This document shows positions 17,411 to 26,295 of a stretch of 64,000 bases of DNA, one piece after another. Location: assembly GCA_963807925.1 (NCBI GenBank), contig CAWEDP010000002.1, positions 2,914,001-2,978,000 on the forward strand. The letters run 5' to 3'. Source of the stretch: CAWEDP01 sp963807925 (GTDB lineage: Bacteria; Acidobacteriota; Vicinamibacteria; Vicinamibacterales; CAVVIG01). The notes under the pieces were generated by a model. It saw nothing but the letters and a program-made list of their open reading frames with translations, was not told where the DNA came from and did no database searches. How positions within the stretch are numbered: the stretch's first letter is position 1; every line of letters starts with the position of its first letter. The position numbers and the translations under genes were made by a program.

Positions 17411-18771
17411 CGGACGAGGCGCTGCGCGAGCGCGGCGCGGTCGAGAGCCTGCCCCCGCACGTAGACCTGGCGGATGCGCCGTGTGTTTTGAATCGACGCC
17501 AGCGGGTTCGCGTCGAGCACGATGAAGTCCGCGGACTGTCCGGGCGCGATGGTCCCCGACCGATCCAGGCCTGCAATCTGCGCCGAGGTGCGCGTGGCGG
17601 CAGTGATGGCGTCCGACGGCGAGAAGCCGGCCATCACCAGGCTTTCCATCTCGACCTGCGCCGCCCACCCGAAGAACTGGCCTCCGCTGACGCCGCCGCT
17701 GTCAGTGCCGACGCCGACGCGGGCGCCGGCAGCCCGGAGCCGCTCGAGCGTCTTTCTCTCGATGGCGTAGGTCTGCCGCGACCGCTCGAGCTCGTCGGCC
17801 GACGTCGCCGCGAACGAATCGGCCAGCTGCTTGACGTCGCCGGATGAAAACGTCTGACGCAGCAGCGGATCGGTCAGCCATGATGGCGAGCGGCCGTAGA
17901 TGCCGCGCCGCTCGCTCCACAGCGTCGCCGTGAAGAACAGGTTCGGCCGCTGCCCGACCAGCGACATGAATTCGTCGTCGGCGGCCTGGTCGCGCGGCAG
18001 ATGCGCGAACCCGTCGACGCCGGCGCGCAGCAGATCCTTCGCATCGGCGAGGGCGAACACGTGCGCCACCACCCGCAGCTTCTGACGGTGCGCTTCGTCG
18101 ATGATGGCCCGGTACAACGCCGGGGTGAGCTTCGGCACGGTGCCGCCGCGATCGTCGACCCAGATCTTGACGATGTCGACGTGCTTCGCCGCGAGATCGC
18201 GCACGTCGCTGCGCGCCGCCGCCTCGGTCGTGACGCCGTAGGCGGCATCCCGCATCGGCCCACCCGGACCGGCATCCGGCATCGCGAAGCCACGGCCTGC
18301 CGTTCTGAACAGCGCCGCGCCGGGAATCACCTCCGTGCGCAGCCGGTACGGCAGGTCGCCTCGCCCCGTGCCCATCTCGACGGTCGCCACGACGCCGTCG
18401 AAGGCCAGGCGGTTGAGGGTCTCGGCGAGCGTGTCGCGCGTGTAGTTGTCGGCCGAGAAGATCGACCCGCGTCGATAGCCCGGGTGCGTGTGCGCGTCGA
18501 CGATGCCGGGCATCACGGTCTTGCCGGTCAGATCGACGCGAGCGGCGCCCCTCGGCGCCTGAATCTCGCCCAGCCGTCCGACGCGCGTGAACCGGTCGCC
18601 GTCGACCAGAAAGGCGGACGATTCGATGGCCGGCCAATCGTCGCCGGCGACGAGCCGCGCGCCCTCGAAGAGCACGACGGCCGGGCGCGGCGGTTGCGCA
18701 AGAGCGGTCCACGCCGCCGCCGCGACCAGCGACACGCCCAGTGACAGGTTCCGCGTCAGGTTGCTGTTCAC
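17407..18771 (-). CDS. Secreted imidazolonepropionase-like amidohydrolase
   Basis: This 454-residue metal-dependent amidohydrolase has an N-terminal signal peptide (LSLGVSLVAAAAWTALA, cleaved near AQP). Metal ligands are visible: DAHTHPG, Lys in IVKIWVDD, His in LRVVAHVF, His in GFAHLPRD and Asp in VGVGTDSGG. Proteins of this type include secreted prolidase-like and Xaa-Pro or cyclic-amide hydrolases; the true substrate cannot be read from sequence. The start is GTG 18771. Its stop overlaps the allB start by four bases, so the pair forms a two-gene operon for extracytoplasmic plus cytoplasmic breakdown of amides (inference). Confidence 0.85.
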   Translation of the reverse strand: MNSNLTRNLSLGVSLVAAAAWTALAQPPRPAVVLFEGARLVAGDDWPAIESSAFLVDGDRFTRVGRLGEIQAPRGAARVDLTGKTVMPGIVDAHTHPGYRRGSIFSADNYTRDTLAETLNRLAFDGVVATVEMGTGRGDLPYRLRTEVIPGAALFRTAGRGFAMPDAGPGGPMRDAAYGVTTEAAARSDVRDLAAKHVDIVKIWVDDRGGTVPKLTPALYRAIIDEAHRQKLRVVAHVFALADAKDLLRAGVDGFAHLPRDQAADDEFMSLVGQRPNLFFTATLWSERRGIYGRSPSWLTDPLLRQTFSSGDVKQLADSFAATSADELERSRQTYAIERKTLERLRAAGARVGVGTDSGGVSGGQFFGWAAQVEMESLVMAGFSPSDAITAATRTSAQIAGLDRSGTIAPGQSADFIVLDANPLASIQNTRRIRQVYVRGQALDRAALAQRLVR

Positions 18772-18904
18772 GTCTGTCCCTCTGCCGTCAACATCCGACT
18801 CGAGCCGGCGACCAGTCCGGAGCGGACCCCGGCCGGTCGACGGGTCCCGCTGAAGCCGGACACTACAGATCTCTCGCGGTTCCGGTCATGCCGCCTGACG
18901 CCCC

Positions 18905-18959
18905 GTAGTGGCCGGCCCCCGTAGTGGCCGGCCCCCGTAGTGGCCGGCTTCAGCCGGCC
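18905..18959 (+). repeat. REP-like palindrome, GTAG head, with 16-bp tandem start
   Basis: GTAGTGGCCGGC repeats at 18905, 18921 and 18937 (16-bp period). The last copy is complete: GTAG, TG, then GCCGGC-TTCA-GCCGGC. It is a variant of the palindrome found at five other loci in the window. It lies in the 259-bp region between the amidohydrolase and dehalogenase genes; a degenerate half (CTTCAGCCGG) follows near 19001. Confidence 0.75.
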
Positions 18960-19030
18960 CGCGATCCATCACTTCATCCGGTCCGCGATCGATTCGATCC
19001 CTTCAGCCGGCCGACGATCGATCGGCGCTT

Positions 19031-19912
19031 TCATCCGCCAAAGAACGCGCGCAGCGCCTCCGCGCACGCGTCGGGCTGCTCTTCCGCGACGAAGTGTCCG
19101 CACGTGAGCGCGACCTCGTGGACATCCTCCGCCCACGCGGTCCAGATGTCCATCGGCGTCGCGTCGGCCTTCGCGCGCAGGTACTGCCGGCCCCAGATCA
19201 ATAGCACCGGCCGCGTCAGGCGGTGGCCGGCCTCGCGGTCGGTGCGATCGTGCTCGAAGTCGATCGTCGCGCCGGCACGGTAATCCTCACAGGCGGCTTC
19301 GACCACCGACGGCTGCTGAAACTGTCGCACATAGGCGGCAACCGCTTCGGGATGGAGCGCGTCGACGTTGCCGGCCCAGCGGTGCAGCAGGCTCGAGATG
19401 AAGAGGTCGGGATCGCGGGCGATCAGCCGCTCGGGCAGCGGCGCCGGCTGTGCCAGCAGAAGCCAGTGGTAACCGGACAGCGCGCGCCGCCAGTCCATGC
19501 GCGTCCACACCTCGAAGGTCGGCACGATGTCGAGCACGGCCAGCCGCTCGACGAGATCGGGACGGTCGAGCGCCAGCCGATAGGCGACACGCGCCCCGCG
19601 ATCGTGGCCCGCGACCGAGAAGCGCGGATACCCGAGCGCGAACATCACCGTGATCATGTCCCCGGCCATGATCCGCTTGGAGTAGTTCCGGTGGTCGCGG
19701 TCCGGCGAGGGCCCTTTGCTGTCGCCGTAGCCGCGAAGATCCGGGACGACCAGCGAGAAGGTGCGCGCCAGCCGCGGCGCGACCGCGTGCCACATCGCGT
19801 GGGTCTCGGGGAATCCGTGGAGCAGCAACAGCGGCGGTCCGGAGCCGCCGACGAGCACCGCGATCTCGGCCTCGTCGGTGACGATGCGTTCGGCGCGAAA
19901 TCCCTCGAACAC
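19031..19912 (-). CDS. Haloacetate (fluoroacetate) dehalogenase-like alpha/beta hydrolase
   Basis: This 293-residue alpha/beta hydrolase has all active-site features described for fluoroacetate dehalogenases. The nucleophile Asp104 is in GHDRGAR, with carboxylate-binding Arg105 and Arg108. Further features are Asp128 in LDIVPT, the halide-pocket pair His149-Trp150 in GYHW, a Tyr near 211 in CEDYRAG, and the general-base His ~273 in CGHFVAEE. The oxyanion block is HGFPETH. These numbers nearly coincide with the well studied Burkholderia FA1 enzyme. It would hydrolyse a haloacetate to glycolate plus halide; an epoxide hydrolase role is the main alternative. The start is GTG 19912 without a Shine-Dalgarno site; TAAGCT lies 6 nt upstream. 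glcE and glcF for glycolate use lie 42 kb away. Confidence 0.8.
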   Translation of the reverse strand: MFEGFRAERIVTDEAEIAVLVGGSGPPLLLLHGFPETHAMWHAVAPRLARTFSLVVPDLRGYGDSKGPSPDRDHRNYSKRIMAGDMITVMFALGYPRFSVAGHDRGARVAYRLALDRPDLVERLAVLDIVPTFEVWTRMDWRRALSGYHWLLLAQPAPLPERLIARDPDLFISSLLHRWAGNVDALHPEAVAAYVRQFQQPSVVEAACEDYRAGATIDFEHDRTDREAGHRLTRPVLLIWGRQYLRAKADATPMDIWTAWAEDVHEVALTCGHFVAEEQPDACAEALRAFFGG

Positions 19913-20029
19913 GCCGCTAGCTTACGTCAACCCGACCGGGTAGAATTTCGGGTGGCTCGGGATCGAGAAGCCTGCGTCACCCCGCCCGCCCGGCGAGCTC
20001 GGCTGTCAGTTCTGCGCGGAGGAGACACC

Positions 20030-20479
20030 ATGATTGCGCTCACCGTAAACGGCAAACGGTACGACGTCGACGTCAGCGCCGACATGCCGCTGCTCTGGGT
20101 CATCCGCGACGCGATCGGGCTCACGGGCACCAAGTTCGGCTGCGGCCTGTCGCAGTGCGGCGCGTGCACCGTTCATCTCGACGGCCAGCCGACGCGCTCG
20201 TGCGTGACGGCCGTCTCGAGCGTCGGCGCGAAGAAGGTCACCACGATCGAAGGGCTGTCGCCGACGGCCAGCCACGCGCTGCAGATTGCGTGGATTGCCG
20301 AGCAGGTGCCGCAGTGCGGCTATTGCCAGTCCGGCCAGCTGATGAGCGCTGCCGCGCTTCTCGCGAAGAACCCGAGGCCGAGCGACGCCGACATCGACGC
20401 TGCCATGTCGGGCAACATCTGCCGGTGCGGCACCTATCAACGCATCCGTCGCGCGATTCACCGCGCGGCGCACGCCTGA
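20030..20479 (+). CDS. (2Fe-2S) subunit of a molybdenum hydroxylase (isoquinoline 1-oxidoreductase alpha type)
   Basis: This 149-residue small subunit carries two [2Fe-2S] clusters and passes electrons from the molybdenum subunit. The plant-type cluster uses Cys38, 43, 46 and 58; the second uses Cys96, 99, 131 and 133 (CGYCQSGQL and ICRCGTYQRI). The length matches IorA/CoxS-like proteins. ATG 20030 has an ideal GGAGGAGAC site. A -10-like TAGAAT lies at 19941-19946. The large subunit follows after 14 bp. There is no FAD subunit, as usual for the isoquinoline oxidoreductase type, which hands electrons to another carrier. Confidence 0.93.
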   Translation: MIALTVNGKRYDVDVSADMPLLWVIRDAIGLTGTKFGCGLSQCGACTVHLDGQPTRSCVTAVSSVGAKKVTTIEGLSPTASHALQIAWIAEQVPQCGYCQSGQLMSAAALLAKNPRPSDADIDAAMSGNICRCGTYQRIRRAIHRAAHA

Positions 20480-20493
20480 GGCCGAGGTCCATC

Positions 20494-22662
20494 ATGACAA
20501 CCGCACCGACTCTCGATCGACGCGCGTTCCTCAAGGTGACCGCCGCCGCGGGCGGCGGACTGGTCCTCAGCGGCTTCGTCCCCGAGCTCGGGCACACCCT
20601 CGCGCCGACGCTCGAGGCGGCCGGCGCATTCGAGCCGAACGTCTGGGTGAAGATCGGCGCCGACAACACCGTGACGATGACCCTGACCCAGCTCGAGATG
20701 GGGCAGGGCGTCATGACGTCAATGCCGATGCTCGTGGCCGAAGAGCTCGACGTCGACTGGAACGCGATCACCACTCGATGGGCGCCGGCCGATCCCAGGT
20801 ATGGGAACCCGAACTTCGGTGGCGCGCAGCTGACGGCGGGCAGCAACAGCGTCCGCGGCATGTGGAAGATTCTGCGCGAGGCGGGCGCCACGGGGCGGGC
20901 GATGATCGTGACCGCCGCGGCGCAGACCTGGAACGTGCCCGAGAGCGCCATCACCACGAGCAAGGGCGAGGTGATCCACGCGCCGAGCAAGCGCCGCCTG
21001 AAGTACGGCGCGCTCGTCGACAAGGCGGCGTCGCTGCCAGTGCCGAAGAGCGTCGCGCTGAAGGACCCGAAGAACTTCAAGGTGCTCGGTCAATCGCTGC
21101 CGCGCCTCGACATCCCCGACAAGGTGAACGGCAAGGCCGGGTTCGGCCTCGACGTGAAGCGCCAGGGGATGCTGGTTGCCCGCGTCGTGCGGTGTCCCGT
21201 GTTTGGCGGGACGGTCGCCAGCTTCAACGCCGACAAGGCGAAGGCGGTCTCCGGCGTCCGCAACGTCGTGCAGATCAGCAGCGGCATCGCCGTGGTCGCG
21301 GACAACTACTGGGCCGCGTCAAAGGGCGCCCAGGCGCTCGAGGTGAAGTGGAACGAGGGCCGGCTCGCGACGCTCAACAGCGCCGACATCGCGCGGCATT
21401 ACGCCCAACTCGCCCAGCAGCCCGGCAAAATCGCGCGGAACGACGGCGACGCCGACGCGGCCATCAAGGGCGCCGCGAAATCGTTCGAGCGCGTGTACGA
21501 GGCGCCCTTCCTCGCGCATGCGACCATGGAGCCGATGAACTGCACGGCGGACGTGCGGCCTGATCGGTGTGACGTCTGGGTGCCGACGCAGGGGCAGACC
21601 GCCTCCCAGCAGGCGGCGATGGCGGCGAGCGGCCTGCCGGCGCCCAAGGTGAACATCTACACGACGTATCTGGGCGGCGGCTTCGGCCGGCGCGGCGAGG
21701 CGGATTTCGTCACCGACGCCGTCGAGACGTCGAAGGCCGTCGGCAGGCCGGTGCAGGTCGTCTGGTCGCGCGAAGACGACATGCAGCACGACTTCTACCG
21801 TCCCGTCACCTACGTCCGGATGTGGGCGGCGACCGACGCTGCCGGCAAGCCGCTGGCGTACAAGATGCGGATGGTGCAGCAGTCGCTGATGAAACGGCTG
21901 GGATCGCTGCCGCCCAACGGCGTCGATTTCATCTCGGTCGAAGGCGCCGCGACGCTGCCGTACGACATCCCGAACATCCGCGTCGAGTTCACCGAGACCG
22001 ATCCGGGGATTCCCTACGGCTTCTGGCGGTCGGTCGGGGCGTCGGTCACCGGCTTCGTCGTCGAAGGCTTCATCGACGAACTGGCCGCGGCGGCCGGCGA
22101 GGATCCGTTCGAGTTCCGGCGGACGCGCCTGAGCAGGCATCCGCGCCACAAGGCGGTGCTCGAGCTCGTGGCCGAGAAATCGGGCTGGGGAAAACCGATG
22201 CCGCAGGGCCGCGCCCGCGGCATCGCCCTGCTCGAGTGCTTCGGCACCATCGTCGGGCAGGTGGCGGAGGTGTCGGTCACCAACGGCAATATCAAGATCC
22301 ACAAGATGTGGTGCGCGGTCGATACCGGGTGGGTGATCAATCCCGACACCATCAAGGCACAGATGGAAGGCGGCACGCTCTACGGCGTCAGCGCGGCGTT
22401 GAGCGGCGAGATCACCATTGAGAACGGCCGCGTGACGCAGCACCATTTCAACGACTACAAGGTGGTCCGGCACAACGAGGCGCCGGAAGTCGAGACCCAC
22501 ATCGTGCCGAGCGCGGAGACGCCCGGCGGCATCGGCGAGCCGAGCACGGCCGTGGCGGCCGGCGCGCTGGTGAACGCGATCGCGGCGGCGACCGGCAAGC
22601 GGATCTACAAGCTGCCGATTCGCGCCGAGCAACTGCGCGGTACCGCGACCGCGCGCGCGTAG
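20494..22662 (+). CDS. Molybdopterin subunit of an isoquinoline 1-oxidoreductase-type hydroxylase
   Basis: This 722-residue xanthine-dehydrogenase-family molybdenum subunit would hydroxylate an N-heterocycle or aldehyde with water-derived oxygen. A twin-arginine signal is present at the N terminus (DRRAFLK at 8-14, then an Ala/Gly helix), so the enzyme pair is exported folded. Seen blocks include ATMEPMNCTADV, GGGFGRRGEADFVTDAVE, IPYGFWRSVGAS and the catalytic Glu in GGIGEPSTAVAAG near the C terminus. It is one operon with the (2Fe-2S) subunit, as in iorAB. The substrate is unknown; relatives are often annotated only as aldehyde or isoquinoline oxidoreductases. Confidence 0.93.
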   Translation: MTTAPTLDRRAFLKVTAAAGGGLVLSGFVPELGHTLAPTLEAAGAFEPNVWVKIGADNTVTMTLTQLEMGQGVMTSMPMLVAEELDVDWNAITTRWAPADPRYGNPNFGGAQLTAGSNSVRGMWKILREAGATGRAMIVTAAAQTWNVPESAITTSKGEVIHAPSKRRLKYGALVDKAASLPVPKSVALKDPKNFKVLGQSLPRLDIPDKVNGKAGFGLDVKRQGMLVARVVRCPVFGGTVASFNADKAKAVSGVRNVVQISSGIAVVADNYWAASKGAQALEVKWNEGRLATLNSADIARHYAQLAQQPGKIARNDGDADAAIKGAAKSFERVYEAPFLAHATMEPMNCTADVRPDRCDVWVPTQGQTASQQAAMAASGLPAPKVNIYTTYLGGGFGRRGEADFVTDAVETSKAVGRPVQVVWSREDDMQHDFYRPVTYVRMWAATDAAGKPLAYKMRMVQQSLMKRLGSLPPNGVDFISVEGAATLPYDIPNIRVEFTETDPGIPYGFWRSVGASVTGFVVEGFIDELAAAAGEDPFEFRRTRLSRHPRHKAVLELVAEKSGWGKPMPQGRARGIALLECFGTIVGQVAEVSVTNGNIKIHKMWCAVDTGWVINPDTIKAQMEGGTLYGVSAALSGEITIENGRVTQHHFNDYKVVRHNEAPEVETHIVPSAETPGGIGEPSTAVAAGALVNAIAAATGKRIYKLPIRAEQLRGTATARA

Positions 22663-22715
22663 ATCGCCTCGTCCTTCCGTTGTAGCATCCTCGAGCTGCA
22701 CGGCCCGGACCGCCT

Positions 22716-23219
22716 ATGGACACGACTGCCGTGATCGATGCGCTCGCGCGCGCGCCACAGATCGTCGTGCCGCTGGTGCGCGAAGTGCCGCCTGCCGTCC
22801 TGAAACGGCGCCCGGCGCCGCACCGGTGGAGCGCTCACGAGCACGCGTGCCACCTGGCCAGGGCCCACCTCTTGTATTCGGGCCGGCTCGATCTGTTTCT
22901 CAAAGAGCCCAGGCCGATCATCACGCCGTACGACCCGGGCCGCGACGATCCCGACAGCGCGCTGCTCGGCGTCGATCTGGACGAAGCGCTTCGGGACTAC
23001 GTGAACACGCGACGCAAGCTGGTCGATCGGCTTCGACGGCTGACGACGTCCGAGTGGGCGCGAACGGCCGAACACGGCGAGTACAGCCACTATTCGGTCT
23101 TCATCATGTTCCGCCACGTGGCGCTCCACGATTTTCTGCACGCGTACCGCATCGAGGAGCTCCTGCTGAGCCGGGACTGGGCCTCGGAGTGGGATACCTT
23201 CGTCCAGGAACGTCGATGA
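22716..23219 (+). CDS. DinB family protein
   Basis: This 167-residue DinB/YfiT-like four-helix protein has a His-rich pattern that could bind a divalent metal: WSAHEHACHLARAH near residues 38-51 and FRHVALHDFLHAYRIEEL near 127-144. Many members are damage-inducible or act as thiol-dependent transferases (bacillithiol or mycothiol S-transferase superfamily), but no substrate can be inferred. ATG 22716 has no strong Shine-Dalgarno site. It lies 53 bp after the molybdenum subunit gene and may be co-transcribed. Confidence 0.85.
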   Translation: MDTTAVIDALARAPQIVVPLVREVPPAVLKRRPAPHRWSAHEHACHLARAHLLYSGRLDLFLKEPRPIITPYDPGRDDPDSALLGVDLDEALRDYVNTRRKLVDRLRRLTTSEWARTAEHGEYSHYSVFIMFRHVALHDFLHAYRIEELLLSRDWASEWDTFVQERR

Positions 23220-23255
23220 AGAAGACGGCCTCGACCTGGAGGCAAGAAGGGCTGG

Positions 23256-23284
23256 TTGACATCCCGGCGGCCGGCGATTAGGCT
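23256..23284 (+). promoter_or_regulatory. Candidate sigma-70-type promoter for the SGNH hydrolase gene
   Basis: A perfect -35 TTGACA at 23256-23261, a 17-bp spacer and TAGGCT at 23279-23284 form a credible promoter. Transcription would start near 23291, giving a ~60-nt leader that contains the GGAGG site before ATG 23354. Confidence 0.5.
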
Positions 23285-23353
23285 CATCCTTTCCCGAGGG
23301 CGCGCGACATCCGGCCTGACAGCGCCTTCCGGCACCTTCCACGGAGGACGGTC

Positions 23354-24179
23354 ATGCGCGCTCGACTGGCCTGGTGGGCTCTCGCGCTCTTGCTGGCAAC
23401 GGCGCAGGCTGCCGCCGCCGCGGATCAGGTACTATCTCGCGCTCGGCGATTCGCTCGCCATCGGCATCCAGCCTGCCTCCAGCGGTCAGTACGTCCCCAC
23501 CAACCAGGGTTACGTGGACGACCTCTATGCGTTCTATCGCCCCGGCATCCCGTCGCTTCGGCTCGCCAAGCTCGGATGCTCCGGTGAAACAACCAGCTCG
23601 ATGATTTCCGGCCTGGGATCGGGCTGCACCTACCCCGCCGGAAGCCAGTTGTCTCAGGCGATCGCCTTTCTCCAGTCGCATCCGCAGCAGGTTGCCCTCA
23701 TCACCCTCGACATCGGAGCCGACAACCTCCTCGAGTGCTACCAGCCGGGCGTTCCGTTCACGTCCTGTGTCGCGGCCGCGACGTGGACGGCCGCGAACGA
23801 TCTGGCCGTGATTCTCGGGGCGCTCAAGAGCGCGATCGAAGCGTATGCGCCGGAGGCCCGGATCGTGGGCATGAACTACTTCGACCCGTTCCTGGCCGCG
23901 TGGGTGTTCGGCCCGAGCGGGCAGGCGCTCGCCGCCGCCTCGCTGCCGGCGACCGTCGCCTTCAACAGCGCTCTGGACGCGGTCTATCAGGCGCTGCGGG
24001 TTCCGGTGGCCGATGTCGCGGGCACCTTCCGCATCCAGACCTTCCCGGCCAACGTCATCATCGCCCTCGCCTGGACGTGGATGAGCGCCCAGCCGCCGAG
24101 AGGCCCCGACGTGCATCCCAACGTGCTCGGGTATTTCGCCATCGCCACCGCATTCGCCCGGACGATCGCAACGCCCTGA
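23354..24179 (+). CDS. Secreted SGNH/GDSL hydrolase with an apparent +1 frameshift after the signal peptide
   Basis: A signal peptide (MRARLAWWALALLLATAQAAAAA) starts at ATG 23354 with GGAGG 6 nt upstream. After ADQ the frame must change to reach the catalytic block YYLALGDSLAIGIQP. Removing one G at 23428/23429 (AGGTAC to AGTAC) gives a continuous ~275-residue protein. In the body are the GDS nucleophile, LGCSGETTSSM, DIGADNLLEC and the C-terminal DVHPN with Asp and His of the triad. This lipase/esterase-like enzyme would be secreted. The body alone is open from 23256, but that start would remove the signal peptide. The lesion could be sequence error or a recent mutation. Confidence 0.8.
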
Positions 24180-24194
24180 ACCGGAGGCCGGCGT

Positions 24195-26285
24195 CTATCG
24201 GCGCGACCGGCTTCCCGCCTCGGCCCGTGCGAGCAGCTCGCGCAGCGCGTCGTTGCCCGGATTCGCCGTGAGCCCCTGGCGCGCCTGTGACGCGGCGGCC
24301 TCGAAGTCGCCGCGATCCATCAGCGCCAGGCCGAGAATTCGGCGCGAGTCGGGATTCCCGGGCTCGACGGCGACCGCCCGCTGGAACACCGCAATGGCCT
24401 CGTCCATCCTGCCGCCGGCGACCAGCGCCACGCCGAAATTGGTGAGCGCGTGAACGTCGTCCGGCCGCTTCGCGAGATAGGTCTGATAATCGGCGGCAGC
24501 CTCCGCGTACTGCTGCTGCGCGAACAGGGCGTCGGCGAGATCGAGCTGCGCTTCACGGTTGCCAGGCGCAATCGAGAGGACCGCGTGCGCCTGCGAGACG
24601 GTGTCCGGCCAGCGCCGCTGCATCAGTCCGGCCCTTGCCAGAATGAGCCGCGCGCTCACGACCTCGGGGACCGGCGGCTCGAGCCAGTGCGGAACGAGCC
24701 GATACGACAGCTGCGAAGTCCGCACGAACGCGGTCAGTGCCCGGACGGCATCGTCCAGCTTGCCGGCGTTGAACAGCTCGATGCCGAGCAGGTACCCGGC
24801 GCGCGAATCGCCGCCCGCGACCGCGTCCCGCAGATAACCGATCGCTTCCTCATGACGTCCGGCGACCGATAACTGCTCCGCCAGATAATGACGCGTGACC
24901 GCCGACGGCCGTCGAGCGACGACCGTCCGGGCGAGCGTCACCGGCGACTCGTATTCGCGGTTGCGGGCGAGGGTCGCCGCCGTCAGCGGTGCGGCCGCCA
25001 GCACGATGGCGACGGCCCCGATGGCCGCCCCGCCGCGGACGCGGAGGACGCTGAGGATACCGGGGCCGTGGGCGGACCGAGCCACCCACGACCACACCGC
25101 GTGCACGCCGGCCACGACGCCGACCGCGAGCGCGATCAGCGGCAGGTACATCCTCCGCTCGGCGCCCACTTCGGTGGCAATCGGGACGAAGCTCGACGTC
25201 GGCGCGAGCGTCAGGAAGAACCACGCGCCGAGGAAACCGACCTCCGGCCACCGCACCAGCGCAGCCACGGTCGCCCCGAGCAGGAGCGCGATGAGAATCG
25301 CGTACGGGAGCACGTCCGCGAGCAGGAGCGACCGCGGCCATCCGTAGAACACGACGAGCGATCGCGGCCAGAACGCAAGCCTTAGATAGTGCGCGATCAT
25401 CTCGGCCTGGTTCAGCAGCCACGTCCACACCGGAACACCGGTCGAGAATCCGCCTACGCCCGATCTCGGGCCCGAGAGCGCGAGTCCAGCCAGCACCGCC
25501 CAAGACGCCGCAAGACCGCCGTACAGCCACCGCCGCGCGCGCATCGCGGCCGCCAACGAACCGAAGACGAAGATGCGATCGTAGAGGACGACCGCCACCG
25601 GCGCCGTCACCATCGATTCCTTGCACGCCATGCCGAGCGCGCAGGAGACGACGGCCACCGTCGCCCAGCGGGTGCGTCGGCGCGAGCCGCGGTCCGCCCG
25701 GCTGCGGAGCCCACCTGCGGCCGCGAGCGCCCTGACGCTCGCGTACAGCGTGAGCAGGTACGCCAGCGCCATCAGCGATTCGGTCCGCTCGGTGAGGTAG
25801 TCGACGACCTCGGAGTTGAGCGGGTGCACCAGCCACAACAGCGCGGCCGCGAACGCGATCGGGACCGATGCGCCGCCCACGCGCTCGCGGACCCGCGGAA
25901 GGTCCAGCGTTCGTCTGATGACGCCGAACGCCAGCAGGCCGCAGACGATGTGAAGGGCGATATTGACGAGATGGTAGCCGCGGGCATCGAGCCCCCCGAC
26001 CGCGTAGTTGACGGCGAACGAGAGGTTGACGATCGGCCGGCCGGCAATCGCCGTGTTCCGCTCCGGCACCAGCACCACGGACGGCCGCCACCACTCGCGA
26101 ATCGTCTGGTTGTCGACGATGGTCGATTGATCGTCGAGGACGAACGCGCCCGACAGGCTGTTGGCGTAGGCAAGCGCGCCCGCGACAACGAGGAGGGCCA
26201 TCGGCCACCAGGGGACGCGCGGCGGCGGCGCGGACTCGGCCGCGCGGTGTCGGGCCGGCGGACGTTGACGTCTGGTGGATGGCAC
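24195..26285 (-). CDS. TMTC-like polytopic membrane protein with C-terminal TPR repeats
   Basis: This 696-residue protein has about ten membrane helices followed by a TPR domain from ~460. The first luminal loop has the acidic pair in FVLDDQSTIVDN and later HLVNIALH and HPLNSEVVDYLTERTE. These are typical of TMTC/PMT-like GT-C enzymes, which transfer mannose from dolichol- or polyprenyl-phosphate to proteins. TPR units such as ALTNFGVALVAGGRMDEAIAVFQRAV could recruit acceptor proteins. O-mannosylation is inferred, not shown. The start is GTG 26285, 10 bp downstream of the amidohydrolase stop, so the two are probably co-transcribed. Confidence 0.75.
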   Translation of the reverse strand: MPSTRRQRPPARHRAAESAPPPRVPWWPMALLVVAGALAYANSLSGAFVLDDQSTIVDNQTIREWWRPSVVLVPERNTAIAGRPIVNLSFAVNYAVGGLDARGYHLVNIALHIVCGLLAFGVIRRTLDLPRVRERVGGASVPIAFAAALLWLVHPLNSEVVDYLTERTESLMALAYLLTLYASVRALAAAGGLRSRADRGSRRRTRWATVAVVSCALGMACKESMVTAPVAVVLYDRIFVFGSLAAAMRARRWLYGGLAASWAVLAGLALSGPRSGVGGFSTGVPVWTWLLNQAEMIAHYLRLAFWPRSLVVFYGWPRSLLLADVLPYAILIALLLGATVAALVRWPEVGFLGAWFFLTLAPTSSFVPIATEVGAERRMYLPLIALAVGVVAGVHAVWSWVARSAHGPGILSVLRVRGGAAIGAVAIVLAAAPLTAATLARNREYESPVTLARTVVARRPSAVTRHYLAEQLSVAGRHEEAIGYLRDAVAGGDSRAGYLLGIELFNAGKLDDAVRALTAFVRTSQLSYRLVPHWLEPPVPEVVSARLILARAGLMQRRWPDTVSQAHAVLSIAPGNREAQLDLADALFAQQQYAEAAADYQTYLAKRPDDVHALTNFGVALVAGGRMDEAIAVFQRAVAVEPGNPDSRRILGLALMDRGDFEAAASQARQGLTANPGNDALRELLARAEAGSRSRR

Positions 26286-26295
26286 GTCAATCGGG

